The notes below the pieces were generated by a model. The model did no database searches, was not told where the DNA came from, and saw nothing but the letters and a program-made list of their open reading frames with translations. Below are positions 24,620 through 34,847 of a DNA stretch of 64,000 nucleotides, piece after piece; position 1 is the stretch's first letter; the number at the start of each line of letters is the position of its first letter. Made by a program: the position numbers and the translations under genes. This DNA is from 34-65-8 sp964516135 (GTDB taxonomy: Bacteria > Pseudomonadota > Alphaproteobacteria > Sphingomonadales > Sphingomonadaceae): positions 1 to 64,000 of the forward strand of contig CAZEWN010000013.1 in assembly GCA_964516135.1 (NCBI GenBank), given 5' to 3'.

Positions 24620-25786
24620 ATGGAGGAACTCCCCGTACAACCGCCCCGCGCAAACCGCCGCATGGCGTTTGCCGCGCAGGAGCTGCGCCTGATCTCGGCG
24701 CTCGTGCTGTTGCTCGGGCTTGGCCTGTTCCTGGCGCTGCCGTTTGTGCTGTCGATCGGGTCGGTCGTGTTTCTTCCGGTGGTAACGGCAGTGGTGCTGA
24801 CGATCATCCTGTCCCCCCTGGCCGACCGGTTATCGGGCTGGGGGTTGCCTAATGTCATCGCCTCCCTGATTGCGCTTGCGGCGTTCCTCGGCATCGTGCT
24901 GGTTGCACTCGCCACGATCCTGCAACCGGCGATCGCGCTGTTCGACAGCTTGCCCGAAATGACCCAGCGGGTCGCCCAGCGTTTCGCTGAATTGCGAAGC
25001 CAGTTCGCCTGGCTCGCCGCGGCGAACGAGCGGCTCGCGGAGGTTATGGGCGGCAGCGATGGCAACCGCGTGGTACTGGCAAGCCCGTCGATGCTGGAAC
25101 AGGTTGCGTTCGCGACGCCCAGCGTGGTGCTGGAGGTCCTGCTGACTTTCCTGATGACGTTCTTCATGATCGAAGCGCGGGTGCGGCTGCGGCGGCATCT
25201 GCTGTTCGATCGCGCTTCGTTCGGGACCAGCATTAAGGCAGCACGCGTGCTGCGCGAGATACAGGACCGGGTCGCGGCCTATATTCTTACCGTTACCTGG
25301 ATCAATGTGGGGGTCGGGCTGATAGTGGCGCTGGGTGCCTGGGCGCTGGGCGTCGAGGCGCCAATCATGTGGGGCGGGTTGGCTGCGCTGCTCAATTTCA
25401 TCCCCTACATCGGCCCGCTGGCGATGACCGTGTTGCTGGCACTGTTCGGAATCGGCACCGCCGATACCGTGCTTCTCGGGATCATCCCGGCGCTCGCCTA
25501 TCTCGGTCTGCATACGATCGAATCAAACGTCGTAACCCCATCAATACTGGGCGCACGTTTCACGATGAACCCCGTGATGATCCTGATCGCGTTCAGTTAC
25601 TTCACCTGGATCTGGGGGGTCTTCGGGGCACTTCTGTCCGTGCCGATCCTGCTGATGCTGACGGCATTTTTCGATCACGTGGGCCGACCCAACCTGATCG
25701 GTTTCGTGTTTGGCGAACCGCTGTTTGGCGAGAACCTGCTCGCACGCGGGAGCGAGCATGACATACAGGACCCCCAGCACGGCTGA
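24620..25786 (+). CDS. AI-2E family transporter (PerM/TqsA-like)
   Basis: A 388-residue inner-membrane protein. It has two N-terminal helix pairs (about 25-75), a third at about 80-105, a soluble segment (about 110-165), then helices at about 170-190 and from 235 on. The family-typical LLNFIPYIGPLAMTVLLALF is followed by a VVTPSILGARFTMNPVMILI stretch. Relatives export autoinducer-2 or act as Na+/H+ antiporters; the substrate here is unknown. It lies 59 bases after ecfG, perhaps partly under the same promoter, and ends against a hairpin shared with sodB. Confidence 0.9.
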   Translation: MEELPVQPPRANRRMAFAAQELRLISALVLLLGLGLFLALPFVLSIGSVVFLPVVTAVVLTIILSPLADRLSGWGLPNVIASLIALAAFLGIVLVALATILQPAIALFDSLPEMTQRVAQRFAELRSQFAWLAAANERLAEVMGGSDGNRVVLASPSMLEQVAFATPSVVLEVLLTFLMTFFMIEARVRLRRHLLFDRASFGTSIKAARVLREIQDRVAAYILTVTWINVGVGLIVALGAWALGVEAPIMWGGLAALLNFIPYIGPLAMTVLLALFGIGTADTVLLGIIPALAYLGLHTIESNVVTPSILGARFTMNPVMILIAFSYFTWIWGVFGALLSVPILLMLTAFFDHVGRPNLIGFVFGEPLFGENLLARGSEHDIQDPQHG

Positions 25787-25790
25787 GATT

Positions 25791-25824
25791 GCAGGGCCCG
25801 CCCCGTTTCGGGGACGGGCACTGC
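25791..25824. terminator. Bidirectional hairpin between the transporter and sodB
   Basis: The stem GCCCGCCCCG, loop TTT, CGGGGACGGGC (one bulge) is extended by GCAG/CTGC on the outside. It lies between two convergent genes. No T-run is seen. Confidence 0.6.
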
Positions 25825-25840
25825 ACGATCAGCGGGCGGT

Positions 25841-26452
25841 TCAGCCGGGGTATTGCCAGGTCGTACCCCTCGCGAGATTCTCGGAAGCGAAGCTCCAGTT
25901 GAGTTTCCCGCCGATCACCGCGTCTAGATAAGCCGGGCGCTTGTTCTGGTGATCGAGGTAATAGGCGTGTTCCCAGACGTCGATCGTCAGCAGCGGGTTG
26001 AAATGCTGGTCGGCAAGGGTGTCGCCATCATGAGTTTCCTCGATCGAGAGCTTGCCCCCCTTTTCGGCCAGCCACACCCAACCGCTGGCAAAGTGGCCCG
26101 CGCCGCGCTCGGCAAGCTGCTTGTTCAGCGCATCGAGTGAACCAAACGCGTCGTCGATCATCGATGCGAGTTCATCCGACGGCGAACCCCCATCGGCCGC
26201 CAGCGAGTGCCAGTAGAACCCGTGGTTCCAGCTCTGCGCCGAATTGTTGAACAGACCCTGGTTCTTGCCGCGCGCCGCCGCGATCACCTCTTCTAGCGAC
26301 TTGTCGGCATGTTCCGTGCCCTCGATCGCGGCATTGGTCTTGTCGATGTAGGTCTGGTGATGCTTGCCGTGATGGAACGACAGCGTCTCGGCTGAAATGG
26401 CGGGTTCGAGCGCGGTGTCGGCATAAGGCAGATCGATCAATTTGAAGGCCAT
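25841..26452 (-). CDS. sodB: Iron superoxide dismutase
   Basis: Dismutates superoxide to hydrogen peroxide and oxygen. It is 203 aa, the normal Fe-SOD length. Metal ligands are visible: His in LSFHHGKHHQTYIDKTN, His in NHGFYWHSL, and Asp and His in LTIDVWEHAYYLDHQNKRPAY. The Fe-type pattern FNNSAQSWNH supports iron over manganese. The ATG lies inside the 3' end of the upstream symporter gene (16-base overlap), so it may be co-transcribed with it. It sits next to the general stress locus, but I see no EcfG site directly before it. Confidence 0.96.
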   Translation of the reverse strand: MAFKLIDLPYADTALEPAISAETLSFHHGKHHQTYIDKTNAAIEGTEHADKSLEEVIAAARGKNQGLFNNSAQSWNHGFYWHSLAADGGSPSDELASMIDDAFGSLDALNKQLAERGAGHFASGWVWLAEKGGKLSIEETHDGDTLADQHFNPLLTIDVWEHAYYLDHQNKRPAYLDAVIGGKLNWSFASENLARGTTWQYPG

Positions 26453-27792
26453 TGGTTTTCCCCTGGGCTTGCGGTTGCAGGATTGGTGTCTCGTGATGCC
26501 AACGCATCGGCGGGCGATGGGTTGCCCGCCATGTGGGTATCGTCGCGCGTTCTGTCGACCGCTGTCGTGACCGCCACGTCCATGGTCACATTGCCGAGGG
26601 TGCGCATTATGTCGGGCAGCATCTCGACCGCGACGAGCAGCGCGAGCGGTTCGACCGGCACGCCCATTGCGATCGCGATCGGGCCGATCGAGATGACGAA
26701 GCTGATCGAGCCGGGCAGGCTGACCGACCCGACGCTGATGACGAACGCGACCGCGATTCCCGCGAGCAGGATCATCGGGCTCAGTTCGACGCCCGCGAGT
26801 GTGGCGACATAGATTGCGACCGCCATGTTCATCGCCGGGCTGGTCGCGCGGAAGATCGCGACCGACAGCGGCAGGGCGAAATCGGCGGTGCTCTCACGCA
26901 CGCCCAGTCGCCGCGCGGTTGCGAGCATCGCGGGCAGGCTGGCGAGCGAGCTCTGGGTCGAGAGTGCCACCGCTTGTGCAGGGATCATCGCGCGGGCGAA
27001 GGCCAGCGGGTTCATCCGGCCCAGCACGATCGCCAGCACATAGCCCGCCAGCATGATCACCGTGCCCATCGCGGTGACCGTCAGGATGTAGTGGACGAGC
27101 GTGGCAAAAGCCCCGCCGCCCGCCTTGGCCGCGACGCCGACCGCCAGCGCGAACACGCCGACCGGCGCGAGCCACAGGACCCAGCCGATGATCGTCAGCA
27201 TGGCATTCGCCATCGCGCGAAAAAACCCCAGCAGCGTGGCGCGCTGCCCCTCCGGCAGACGCGCCACGGCCACCGCGAACACCGCGAAGAAAATCGTCAG
27301 CGGCAGCATTGCTGTTTCGGCCGCCGCCGCAACTACGTTGGGCGCGACGAGCGAAGTGACGAAATCGGCGATACCGGGCACTTGCTGTGGTGTGATCGTC
27401 TCGGTCTCCAGCAGGCTCGCGGCTGCGGCCGGGATGGGAAAGGTATCGAGCAGCAGTGGCATCAGCACCGCGGTCGATGTGCCGCTGAACACCAGCACCG
27501 CGAACACCAGCATCAGCATGCGCCGCGCCACCCGGCCCGCGCGCGCCGCGCGGACCATCTGCGCGATGCCGACCACCAGCAGCGCCGCGACCAGCGGAAT
27601 GATCGTCATCTGCAGCGCGCGCAGCCACAGCGCGCCAGTCGGCTCCGTGATGGCCAGCAGGGCCGTAATCACGCTGCTTTCCGCTAGCACCCACCCAAGC
27701 AGCAGCCCGGCGACGAGCCCGCCGAATGTCCACCACACCGGCAGGCGGATGGCTATCAGTTCGCCGCCGCTTTCGGTTGTCTCGCGCGCCAT
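26437..27792 (-). CDS. Dicarboxylate/amino acid:cation symporter (SDF family)
   Basis: A 451-residue inner-membrane secondary transporter of the SDF (DAACS) family, importing dicarboxylates or acidic amino acids with Na+ or H+. It has eight or more hydrophobic segments, the family QMTIIPLVAALLVVGIAQ region, the re-entrant loop STQSSLASLPAMLATARRLG and the late SVSLPGSISFVI. I chose the ATG at 27792, preceded by GGAG, over an in-frame GTG at 27798. A hydrophilic C-terminal tail (about 40 aa) overlaps the sodB start. Ligand not resolvable from sequence. Confidence 0.9.
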   Translation of the reverse strand: MARETTESGGELIAIRLPVWWTFGGLVAGLLLGWVLAESSVITALLAITEPTGALWLRALQMTIIPLVAALLVVGIAQMVRAARAGRVARRMLMLVFAVLVFSGTSTAVLMPLLLDTFPIPAAAASLLETETITPQQVPGIADFVTSLVAPNVVAAAAETAMLPLTIFFAVFAVAVARLPEGQRATLLGFFRAMANAMLTIIGWVLWLAPVGVFALAVGVAAKAGGGAFATLVHYILTVTAMGTVIMLAGYVLAIVLGRMNPLAFARAMIPAQAVALSTQSSLASLPAMLATARRLGVRESTADFALPLSVAIFRATSPAMNMAVAIYVATLAGVELSPMILLAGIAVAFVISVGSVSLPGSISFVISIGPIAIAMGVPVEPLALLVAVEMLPDIMRTLGNVTMDVAVTTAVDRTRDDTHMAGNPSPADALASRDTNPATASPGENQWPSN

Positions 27793-27872
27793 TCGCACTC
27801 CGTCACTCTTCCCTTCGGCGCCTAACCGCGCCAGAAGCGCGTGGCAAACCGCAATCGGGATAGAAAGAACGC

Positions 27873-29212
<1,340 letters not shown>

Positions 29213-29213
<1 letters not shown>

Positions 29214-29437
29214 TGCTCGAGATGCGGCCTGACTGCGAACGCTGCGGCGCAGACTTGCCCGCCGAGGCGCCAGGCGCGTTCATCTGCAGCTTCGAATGCA
29301 CGTTCTGCGCCGAATGCGCCGACGCGCTCGACGATCGCTGCCCAAATTGCGGCGGCGAAATGATGGACCGGCCAACCCGAGCAAGGAAGCTGCACGACAC
29401 ATACCCGCCGAGTACGGCGCGGAAATACCAGTCGTGA
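29213..29437 (+). CDS. DUF1272 zinc-ribbon-like protein
   Basis: A 74-residue protein of the DUF1272 family with paired cysteines: CERCG at about residue 8, CSFECTFCAECA at about 23-34, and CPNCGG at about 44-49. This makes a probable zinc-binding domain. Family function is unknown. Overlaps on both sides (start with glmM, stop with the GTG of thiD) imply a three-gene, translationally coupled operon. Confidence 0.9.
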
Positions 29438-30186
29438 GTGCGCCACCGCGCATCCTCGCCATCGCCGGATCCGACAGTTCTGGCGGTGCGGGCATCCAAG
29501 CAGACATCAAGACGATCACGATGCTGGGCGGCTATGCCATGACCGCGATTACCGCCGTCACGGCGCAGAACACGCTTGGCGTGCAGGCGGTCGAGGTGCT
29601 GTCGCCGGAACTTGTCGCGGCGCAGATCGATTCGTGCCTTGCCGACATCGGCGCCGACGTGGTGAAGATCGGCATGCTCGGCTCGCCCGGGATCGCCCAC
29701 GTGGTCGCGGACCGGCTGGCGTCGTTCGCAGGGCCGGTCGTGTTCGATCCGGTCATGGTCGCCACCAGCGGCAGCGTGCTGGCGGACGAGCAGACCGTTG
29801 CCGCCTTCGCCCGCCTGATGCGGCGCGCCACGCTCACCACGCCGAACCTGCCCGAGCTGGCGGCGCTCGGCGGGCTGGATGTGGTGCGCGACGCGACACA
29901 CGCGGTGCTGGTCAAAGGTGGGCACGGGGAAGGGCCGGAGATCGAGGACGTGCTCCATGCACCGAGCGGCACAATAACCTTCCTCACGCCACGGATCGAG
30001 ACGCGCCACACGCACGGCACCGGCTGCACGCTGTCCAGCGCGGTTGCCGCCGGCCTTGGGGCCGGGATGCCGCTCGAACAGGCGACCGAACGCGGCATCC
30101 GCTTCGTCGAGGCGGCGTTAAAAGCCGCGCCCGGTCTTGGCGCCAGGCATGGGCCATTAGGACATCAAGCGGTTCGACGGATCTAG
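29434..30186 (+). CDS. thiD: Hydroxymethylpyrimidine/phosphomethylpyrimidine kinase
   Basis: Phosphorylates HMP and HMP-P to HMP-PP for thiamine synthesis, following ThiC. It is 250 aa from GTG 29434, which overlaps the DUF1272 stop; the frame is open further upstream inside DUF1272, but only this start gives a normal length. Motifs are ILAIAGSDSSGGAGIQADIK at the N-terminus, AVTAQNTLGVQAV, KIGMLGS, VVFDPVMVATSGS, LVKGGHG, and the anion-hole TRHTHGTGCTLSSAVAA. The TAG overlaps the convergent LOG gene as CTAG. Confidence 0.96.
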   Translation: MSAPPRILAIAGSDSSGGAGIQADIKTITMLGGYAMTAITAVTAQNTLGVQAVEVLSPELVAAQIDSCLADIGADVVKIGMLGSPGIAHVVADRLASFAGPVVFDPVMVATSGSVLADEQTVAAFARLMRRATLTTPNLPELAALGGLDVVRDATHAVLVKGGHGEGPEIEDVLHAPSGTITFLTPRIETRHTHGTGCTLSSAVAAGLGAGMPLEQATERGIRFVEAALKAAPGLGARHGPLGHQAVRRI

Positions 30187-31067
30187 CGGCTCAACTCATA
30201 GAATGCGGCGACATGCCCCCACGCCTCGTCGGCGGTTTCGCACCAGCGGAACAGGTCGAGGTCGTGACGCCCGATCACGCCTTCGTCGGCGAGTGCTTCG
30301 AAATCGACGACCCGGGTCCAGAATTCCTTGCCGAACAGCAGGATTGGCATGCGCTTCATCTTGCCGGTCTGGATGAGCGTCAACAGTTCGAAGAATTCGT
30401 CGAACGTGCCGAAGCCGCCGGGGAAGACCGCCACCGCCTTTGCCCGCAACAGGAAATGCATTTTGCGTAGCGCGAAATAGTGGAACTGGAAGCTGAGGTA
30501 CGGCGTGACGTAGCGGTTGGGCGCCTGTTCGTGCGGCAGCACGATGTTGAGCCCGATGCTCTCCGCCCCGGCATCGCTCGCGCCCTTGTTGGCCGCCTCC
30601 ATGATCGACGGCCCACCGCCGGAGCAAATCACGAACTGCCGCTTGCCGCCTTCGATGATCGACTTTTCGCTCACCATGCGGGCGAGCTTGTAGGCCTCGC
30701 CATAGTACTTCGCCTTCTTGGCCAGGTTCTCGACCACGCGGCGGTCCGCCTCGTCGAGATCCCTGGCACCCTCCAGTGCGATCTGCGCCGATTCGGGCGG
30801 CGGGATGCGGGCGGACCCGTACATTACCAGCGTGGAGCCCACGCCGGCCTCGTCAAGCAGCATCTCGGTCTTGAGCAGCTCGAGCTGGAAACGCACCGGG
30901 CGCAATTCCTCGCGCAACAGGAAATCGCGGTCCTGGAACGCCAGCTTGTAAGCGGGATGTTCGGTTTGCGGGGTACTCTCGGGCTGCGCCGCGGAGAACT
31001 TCGCCTCTTCCTCTGCCGGATAGAACTTGCGTTCGGAGAGGTCGTGATCCTTGTCTGTATCGTCCAT
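30183..31067 (-). CDS. LOG-family protein (TIGR00730-like)
   Basis: A 294-residue Rossmann-fold protein. The nucleotide phosphate motif is FVICSGGGPSIMEAANKGA and the LOG motif is AVFPGGFGTFDEFFE. It therefore matches the larger group of LOG-like proteins, some of which are cytokinin-activating phosphoribohydrolases. The N-terminal ~80 residues are acidic and unlike LOG proper. I chose the ATG at 31067 (MDDTDKDHD); an in-frame extension to 31229 looks like non-coding Ala/Arg-rich sequence. Substrate unknown. Confidence 0.88.
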   Translation of the reverse strand: MDDTDKDHDLSERKFYPAEEEAKFSAAQPESTPQTEHPAYKLAFQDRDFLLREELRPVRFQLELLKTEMLLDEAGVGSTLVMYGSARIPPPESAQIALEGARDLDEADRRVVENLAKKAKYYGEAYKLARMVSEKSIIEGGKRQFVICSGGGPSIMEAANKGASDAGAESIGLNIVLPHEQAPNRYVTPYLSFQFHYFALRKMHFLLRAKAVAVFPGGFGTFDEFFELLTLIQTGKMKRMPILLFGKEFWTRVVDFEALADEGVIGRHDLDLFRWCETADEAWGHVAAFYELSR

Positions 31068-31105
31068 TTCTGCCGCGCTAGCCGCGCGCGCAGCATCCGG
31101 CAAGC

Positions 31106-31885
31106 TCAGCCGAAAACCGCCACCGCCTGCATCCCGTCGAGCACCTGGCGACCCTGCGCGTCCCACAGTCGCAGCCGTTCGGATGAATAGCCGTGATCCG
31201 CATGCTGGCTGGCGTTTTCGGCCAGCCACCAGCCGTCCTGCGTCGCGGGGGCGGGGTCGAGCAGGTTGAACGACCAGTTGATCGAACTGATCGGGCCCAT
31301 TCGTTTCATCACCCGCATGGCACCAGGCGGCAGCACGTCGCCCATCAGGATCAGTTCCGATACCGGGTCCAGCACGCCTTGCTCCTTCAACCGCGCCCAG
31401 CGGCGCACGATCGGTGCGCCAGGGCCGCGTTCATCCTGCGCACGGCGCAGCGTGAAATTGTGGGCGATGAAGGCCGGTCCTCGGTCCGTTGCGACCTCCT
31501 CGGCCTCGCCAGGCGTGCCGGGCCATTCCGCCAGCCGCGGTGCGGCGTGGAGCGCGTTCGCCTCGCGCCCCGTGCCGAACAGCCACAACGCCGTAAGCGC
31601 GCACTGCCCCTCGCACCAGATTTCGCTGCGTACCTGCACCACGTTGCGCCCTTGCCGGACGATTTCGCGGCGCAGCTCGATCGCTCCGCCGACCGGTGCG
31701 ACGAACCCGACCTGCGCCGCACGCAACGCAGGAAGATCGGGAAAGGCCCGGGTTGCAGCGGTATAGGCGATGAGCGCCGACGCACCTCCGTAAAGCGTGC
31801 GGCCCTGCATCCAGGCCTCGGCATGGGCAAGGCTCGCCTTTCCTCCGTCAGGCGAGATGGGGTCGATCAGGCTGGCAATGCTCAT
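31106..31885 (-). CDS. Acyl-CoA thioesterase family protein (hot-dog fold)
   Basis: A 259-residue protein with two hot-dog-like halves. The N-terminal half has LYGGASALIAYTAATRAFPD and AAQVGFVAPVGGAIELRREI. The C-terminal half has SINWSFNLLDPA and WWLAENASQHADHGYSSERL. This matches the double-hot-dog acyl-CoA thioesterase group of Alphaproteobacteria. Chain specificity is unknown. It ends 38 bases before the LOG start on the same strand, so both may be co-transcribed. Confidence 0.85.
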   Translation of the reverse strand: MSIASLIDPISPDGGKASLAHAEAWMQGRTLYGGASALIAYTAATRAFPDLPALRAAQVGFVAPVGGAIELRREIVRQGRNVVQVRSEIWCEGQCALTALWLFGTGREANALHAAPRLAEWPGTPGEAEEVATDRGPAFIAHNFTLRRAQDERGPGAPIVRRWARLKEQGVLDPVSELILMGDVLPPGAMRVMKRMGPISSINWSFNLLDPAPATQDGWWLAENASQHADHGYSSERLRLWDAQGRQVLDGMQAVAVFG

Positions 31886-32013
31886 GCGGCGCAGCGATAC
31901 ATGCTCGTTCGGCCTGGTCCAGCATGTCGTTACGTCAGGCTGCTGCTTCGCGATTGCCTTGCCGCGCGCGAGCCGCTAGGGGGCCGCTTCCCGTGGTCTT
32001 GGCCGCGGGGCGA

Positions 32014-32087
32014 GGCCCGATGGCGGAGTGGTTACGCAGAGGACTGCAAATCCTTGCACGCCGGTTCGATTCCGGCTCGGGCCTCCA
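32014..32087 (+). tRNA. tRNA-Cys (GCA)
   Basis: A complete 74-base cloverleaf: acceptor GGCCCGA / TCGGGCC, D arm GCGGAGTGGTTACGC, anticodon stem-loop with GCA in GACTGCAAATC, T arm CCGGTTCGATTCCGG, discriminator T and encoded CCA. Confidence 0.97.
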
Positions 32088-32303
32088 CTCCCTTGTTGCT
32101 GGCTGTGATGGCTACCAGTTTGGTGCGTAATATGCTGGAATAAAGCCATTCCCGTGCTTGACACATGCCCTGCATGTTGGCGTGGTAAAGAGAAGCAACC
32201 GCAGTTGAGGGCGCGGCTGCGATCGACAACCACGCCGTCCGACCAATACCACATCCCGCCTCTCGGTTGACCGCTGCTAATACGCCCTTACATCGCACCC
32301 CCT
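32088..32303 (+). other. Intergenic region between tRNA-Cys and otsB
   Basis: No ORF worth calling. TTGACA occurs at about 32158, but the -10 at normal spacing is poor. No GGAAC-N16/17-CGTT is present on the plus strand, so I see no EcfG promoter for the trehalose operon here. Confidence 0.5.
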
Positions 32304-33047
32304 ATGGCAACTGCTGCCGAACTTCCCGATTTGCTGGCGCTGGACGATCTGATCGCCGCTGGGCCGGTTGCGCTGTTCCTCGATTTCGATGGAACCTTGG
32401 TGGATATTGCGGCGACACCCGATACCATCGATGTGCCGCTCGGCCTGGGAGCCGACCTGGCACGGCTTTCGTCAAGGCTCGAGGGCAGGTTGGCGCTGGT
32501 GAGCGGGCGCGGGATCGGCGATCTGGAGCGTCATCTTGGTCCGATGGCATTGGCGTGCGCGGGTTCGCATGGCGCCGCGAGGCGCAGTCGGGACGGTTTG
32601 TGGTTGGGTCGGCGGCCCGACGTCCTCCATCCCGGTGTCATTGAGGAAGTATCTGCCTTCGCTGACGCCTCGGGGGCGCGGTACGAACCCAAGGAACACG
32701 GTGCTGCATTGCACTCGCGCCATGCGCCTCATCTCGAGCATCAGTGTGGCCGCTTCCTGGATGGCTTGGCCGCGCGCCACGGGTTGGCAGTGAAGCGGGG
32801 CAAGTTCGTTGCGGAGCTTGTCCGGCGCGGCGCGGACAAGGGCGCTGCGGTGCGAGCGTTCATGACTGAACCACCATTCCGCGGCGCGCGCCCGGTATTC
32901 ATCGGCGACGATGTGACCGACGAGGATGGTTTCGCGGCCGTGATCGAACAAGCCGGCATCGCGATAACGGTTGGCCCGCGGGATAGTCGGCTCGCCACGT
33001 TCGGCCTTGCGGACCCGTCTGCGGTGCGCGAATGGCTGGGGCTATGA
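32304..33047 (+). CDS. otsB: Trehalose-6-phosphate phosphatase
   Basis: Dephosphorylates trehalose-6-phosphate to trehalose, a compatible solute. It is 247 aa of the HAD superfamily: motif I ALFLDFDGTLVDIA, motif II region LALVSGRGIGDLE, Lys in the KRGKFVAELV region, and motif IV VFIGDDVTDEDGF. Its TGA overlaps the ATG of the GH15 gene (ATGA at 33044-33047). It is first in the otsB-GH15-otsA operon. Confidence 0.97.
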   Translation: MATAAELPDLLALDDLIAAGPVALFLDFDGTLVDIAATPDTIDVPLGLGADLARLSSRLEGRLALVSGRGIGDLERHLGPMALACAGSHGAARRSRDGLWLGRRPDVLHPGVIEEVSAFADASGARYEPKEHGAALHSRHAPHLEHQCGRFLDGLAARHGLAVKRGKFVAELVRRGADKGAAVRAFMTEPPFRGARPVFIGDDVTDEDGFAAVIEQAGIAITVGPRDSRLATFGLADPSAVREWLGL

Positions 33048-34840
33048 CCGTTCCTGCTTCCACGCTCAATCTCTGGCCGATCGGCAATTGCCAGGTATCC
33101 GGGCTGATCGACAGCGCCGCTGGCCTGGTCTGGGGCTGTGTGCCCAAGGTGGATGGCGACCCGGTGTTCTGCAGCCTGCTGGGAGGCGAGGTCCAGGACA
33201 AGGGCGTCTGGCGATTTGAACTGGAAGGGCAGGTTTCCGCCAGCCAGAGTTACATCCGCAACACGCCCATCCTCGTCACGCGCCTTGAAGCGGCCGATGG
33301 CAGTGCGGTCGAGATTACCGATTTCTGCCCTCGGTTCGAGCGGTCGGGGCGGATGTATCGGCCGGTCGCTTACGTGCGAACCGTAAGGCCGGTTTGCGGC
33401 GCCCCGCGACTGAAGGTGACCTTGACCCCGGCGCGTGGTTATGGCGCGGCCACTGCAACGACGGTGCGCGGCACCAACCATGTCCGTTTCCTTGGCGGCG
33501 AAGGCCTGCGCCTCTCTACCGACGCACCGGTCGGCTACCTGCTCGAAAGCCGGGCTTACCGGGTGGAGAGCGATCAGCACTTCTTTCTGGGACCCGACGA
33601 GCCCTTCAGCGGCAACCTGCGCGCGGAAATGCGCCGCATGGAAGAGCAGACCCGCAAGTACTGGCAGCTTTGGGTACGCGGCCTGGCCATTCCTCTCGAG
33701 TGGCAAGACGAGGTGATCCGTTGTGCGATCACCCTCAAATTGTGCCAGCACGAGGAAACCGGCGCAATCGTCGCGGCCTTGACCACCTCCATTCCCGAAG
33801 CGCCCGGCACCGAGCGCAACTGGGATTATCGATACTGCTGGATCCGCGACAGCTATTACACCGTGCAGGCTCTTAACCGGCTCGGTGCTCTCGACGTGCT
33901 CGAGAAGTACCTCGGCTTCCTGCGTAACGTGGTCGACAGCGCGCCCGACGGGGATATTCAGCCGCTCTATTCCGTGATGGGGGAGGGCCGGCTGGACGAA
34001 GCGATTGCCGAGGATTTAGCGGGCTACCGCGGCATGGGGCCGGTGCGGGTCGGCAATGCGGCATACCTTCAGCGTCAGTACGATTGCTATGGGCAGATCG
34101 TCTTGCCGAGCGCGCATGCGTTTTTCGACCGGCGGTTGCTGCGCATATCGGACGCGGGCGACTTCGCCAGTCTTGAGCAGGTCGGGGATGTCGCCTGGAA
34201 GATGCACGACCGCCCCGACGCCGGGTTGTGGGAGTTTCGCACGCGGACAGAGGTGCACACGTATTCGGCGGTGATGTGCTGGGCCGCGTGCGACCGGCTC
34301 GCCAACATCGCAAATGTTCTCGGTAAGGCGGACAGGTATGCACTGTGGAGCGAGCGAGCGCAGGCGATCCGTGACACCATCGAGGCTCGTGCTTGGGTCG
34401 ATGGCCCGGGGGGCGGGCACTACAAGGCGAGCTACGAAAGCGACTACATCGATGCCAGTTTGCTCCAGTTGGCGGAGGTGCGTTATATCGACGCGAACGA
34501 TCCCCGCTTTCAGTCGACGCTCCGCGTCGTGGAGGCGGAACTGCGCCGTGGCGAGCATATGCTGCGCTACGCCGCCGAGGATGACTTCGGCACGCCCGAA
34601 ACTGCGTTCAACGTGTGTACCTTCTGGCTGATCGAAGCGCTTCACATGGCGCGGCGCGACGAAGAGGCGCGCGACTTGTTCGGGCGCATGCTCGGACATG
34701 CCACTGCCTCCGGCCTGCTGTCGGAGGACCTCGATTTCGAAACCGGCGAGCTCTGGGGGAACTTCCCGCAGACCTATTCGCTGGTTGGGGTGATCAACTG
34801 CGCCGTGCTGTTGTCCAAGAGCTGGAATACGATCCGCTGA
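33044..34840 (+). CDS. Glycoside hydrolase family 15 protein (trehalase/glucoamylase-like)
   Basis: A 598-residue GH15 enzyme from the ATG at 33044. The N-terminal beta-sandwich domain (about 1-230) starts NLWPIGNCQVSGLIDSAAGL. The (alpha/alpha)6 barrel (about 240-595) has the GH15 signatures TERNWDYRYCWIRDSYYTVQ and, near the end, LLSEDLDFETGELWGNFPQT followed by YSLVGVINC; acidic residues in these two segments are the likely acid/base pair. Members hydrolyse trehalose, maltose or dextrins. Inside an ots operon, a trehalase role in turning over the product is plausible. No signal peptide, so it is cytoplasmic. Confidence 0.93.
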   Translation: MTVPASTLNLWPIGNCQVSGLIDSAAGLVWGCVPKVDGDPVFCSLLGGEVQDKGVWRFELEGQVSASQSYIRNTPILVTRLEAADGSAVEITDFCPRFERSGRMYRPVAYVRTVRPVCGAPRLKVTLTPARGYGAATATTVRGTNHVRFLGGEGLRLSTDAPVGYLLESRAYRVESDQHFFLGPDEPFSGNLRAEMRRMEEQTRKYWQLWVRGLAIPLEWQDEVIRCAITLKLCQHEETGAIVAALTTSIPEAPGTERNWDYRYCWIRDSYYTVQALNRLGALDVLEKYLGFLRNVVDSAPDGDIQPLYSVMGEGRLDEAIAEDLAGYRGMGPVRVGNAAYLQRQYDCYGQIVLPSAHAFFDRRLLRISDAGDFASLEQVGDVAWKMHDRPDAGLWEFRTRTEVHTYSAVMCWAACDRLANIANVLGKADRYALWSERAQAIRDTIEARAWVDGPGGGHYKASYESDYIDASLLQLAEVRYIDANDPRFQSTLRVVEAELRRGEHMLRYAAEDDFGTPETAFNVCTFWLIEALHMARRDEEARDLFGRMLGHATASGLLSEDLDFETGELWGNFPQTYSLVGVINCAVLLSKSWNTIR

Positions 34841-34847
34841 CCTGTCC

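Noticed and set aside
32158..32190. TTGACA before otsB
   Set aside because: No acceptable -10 at normal spacing.
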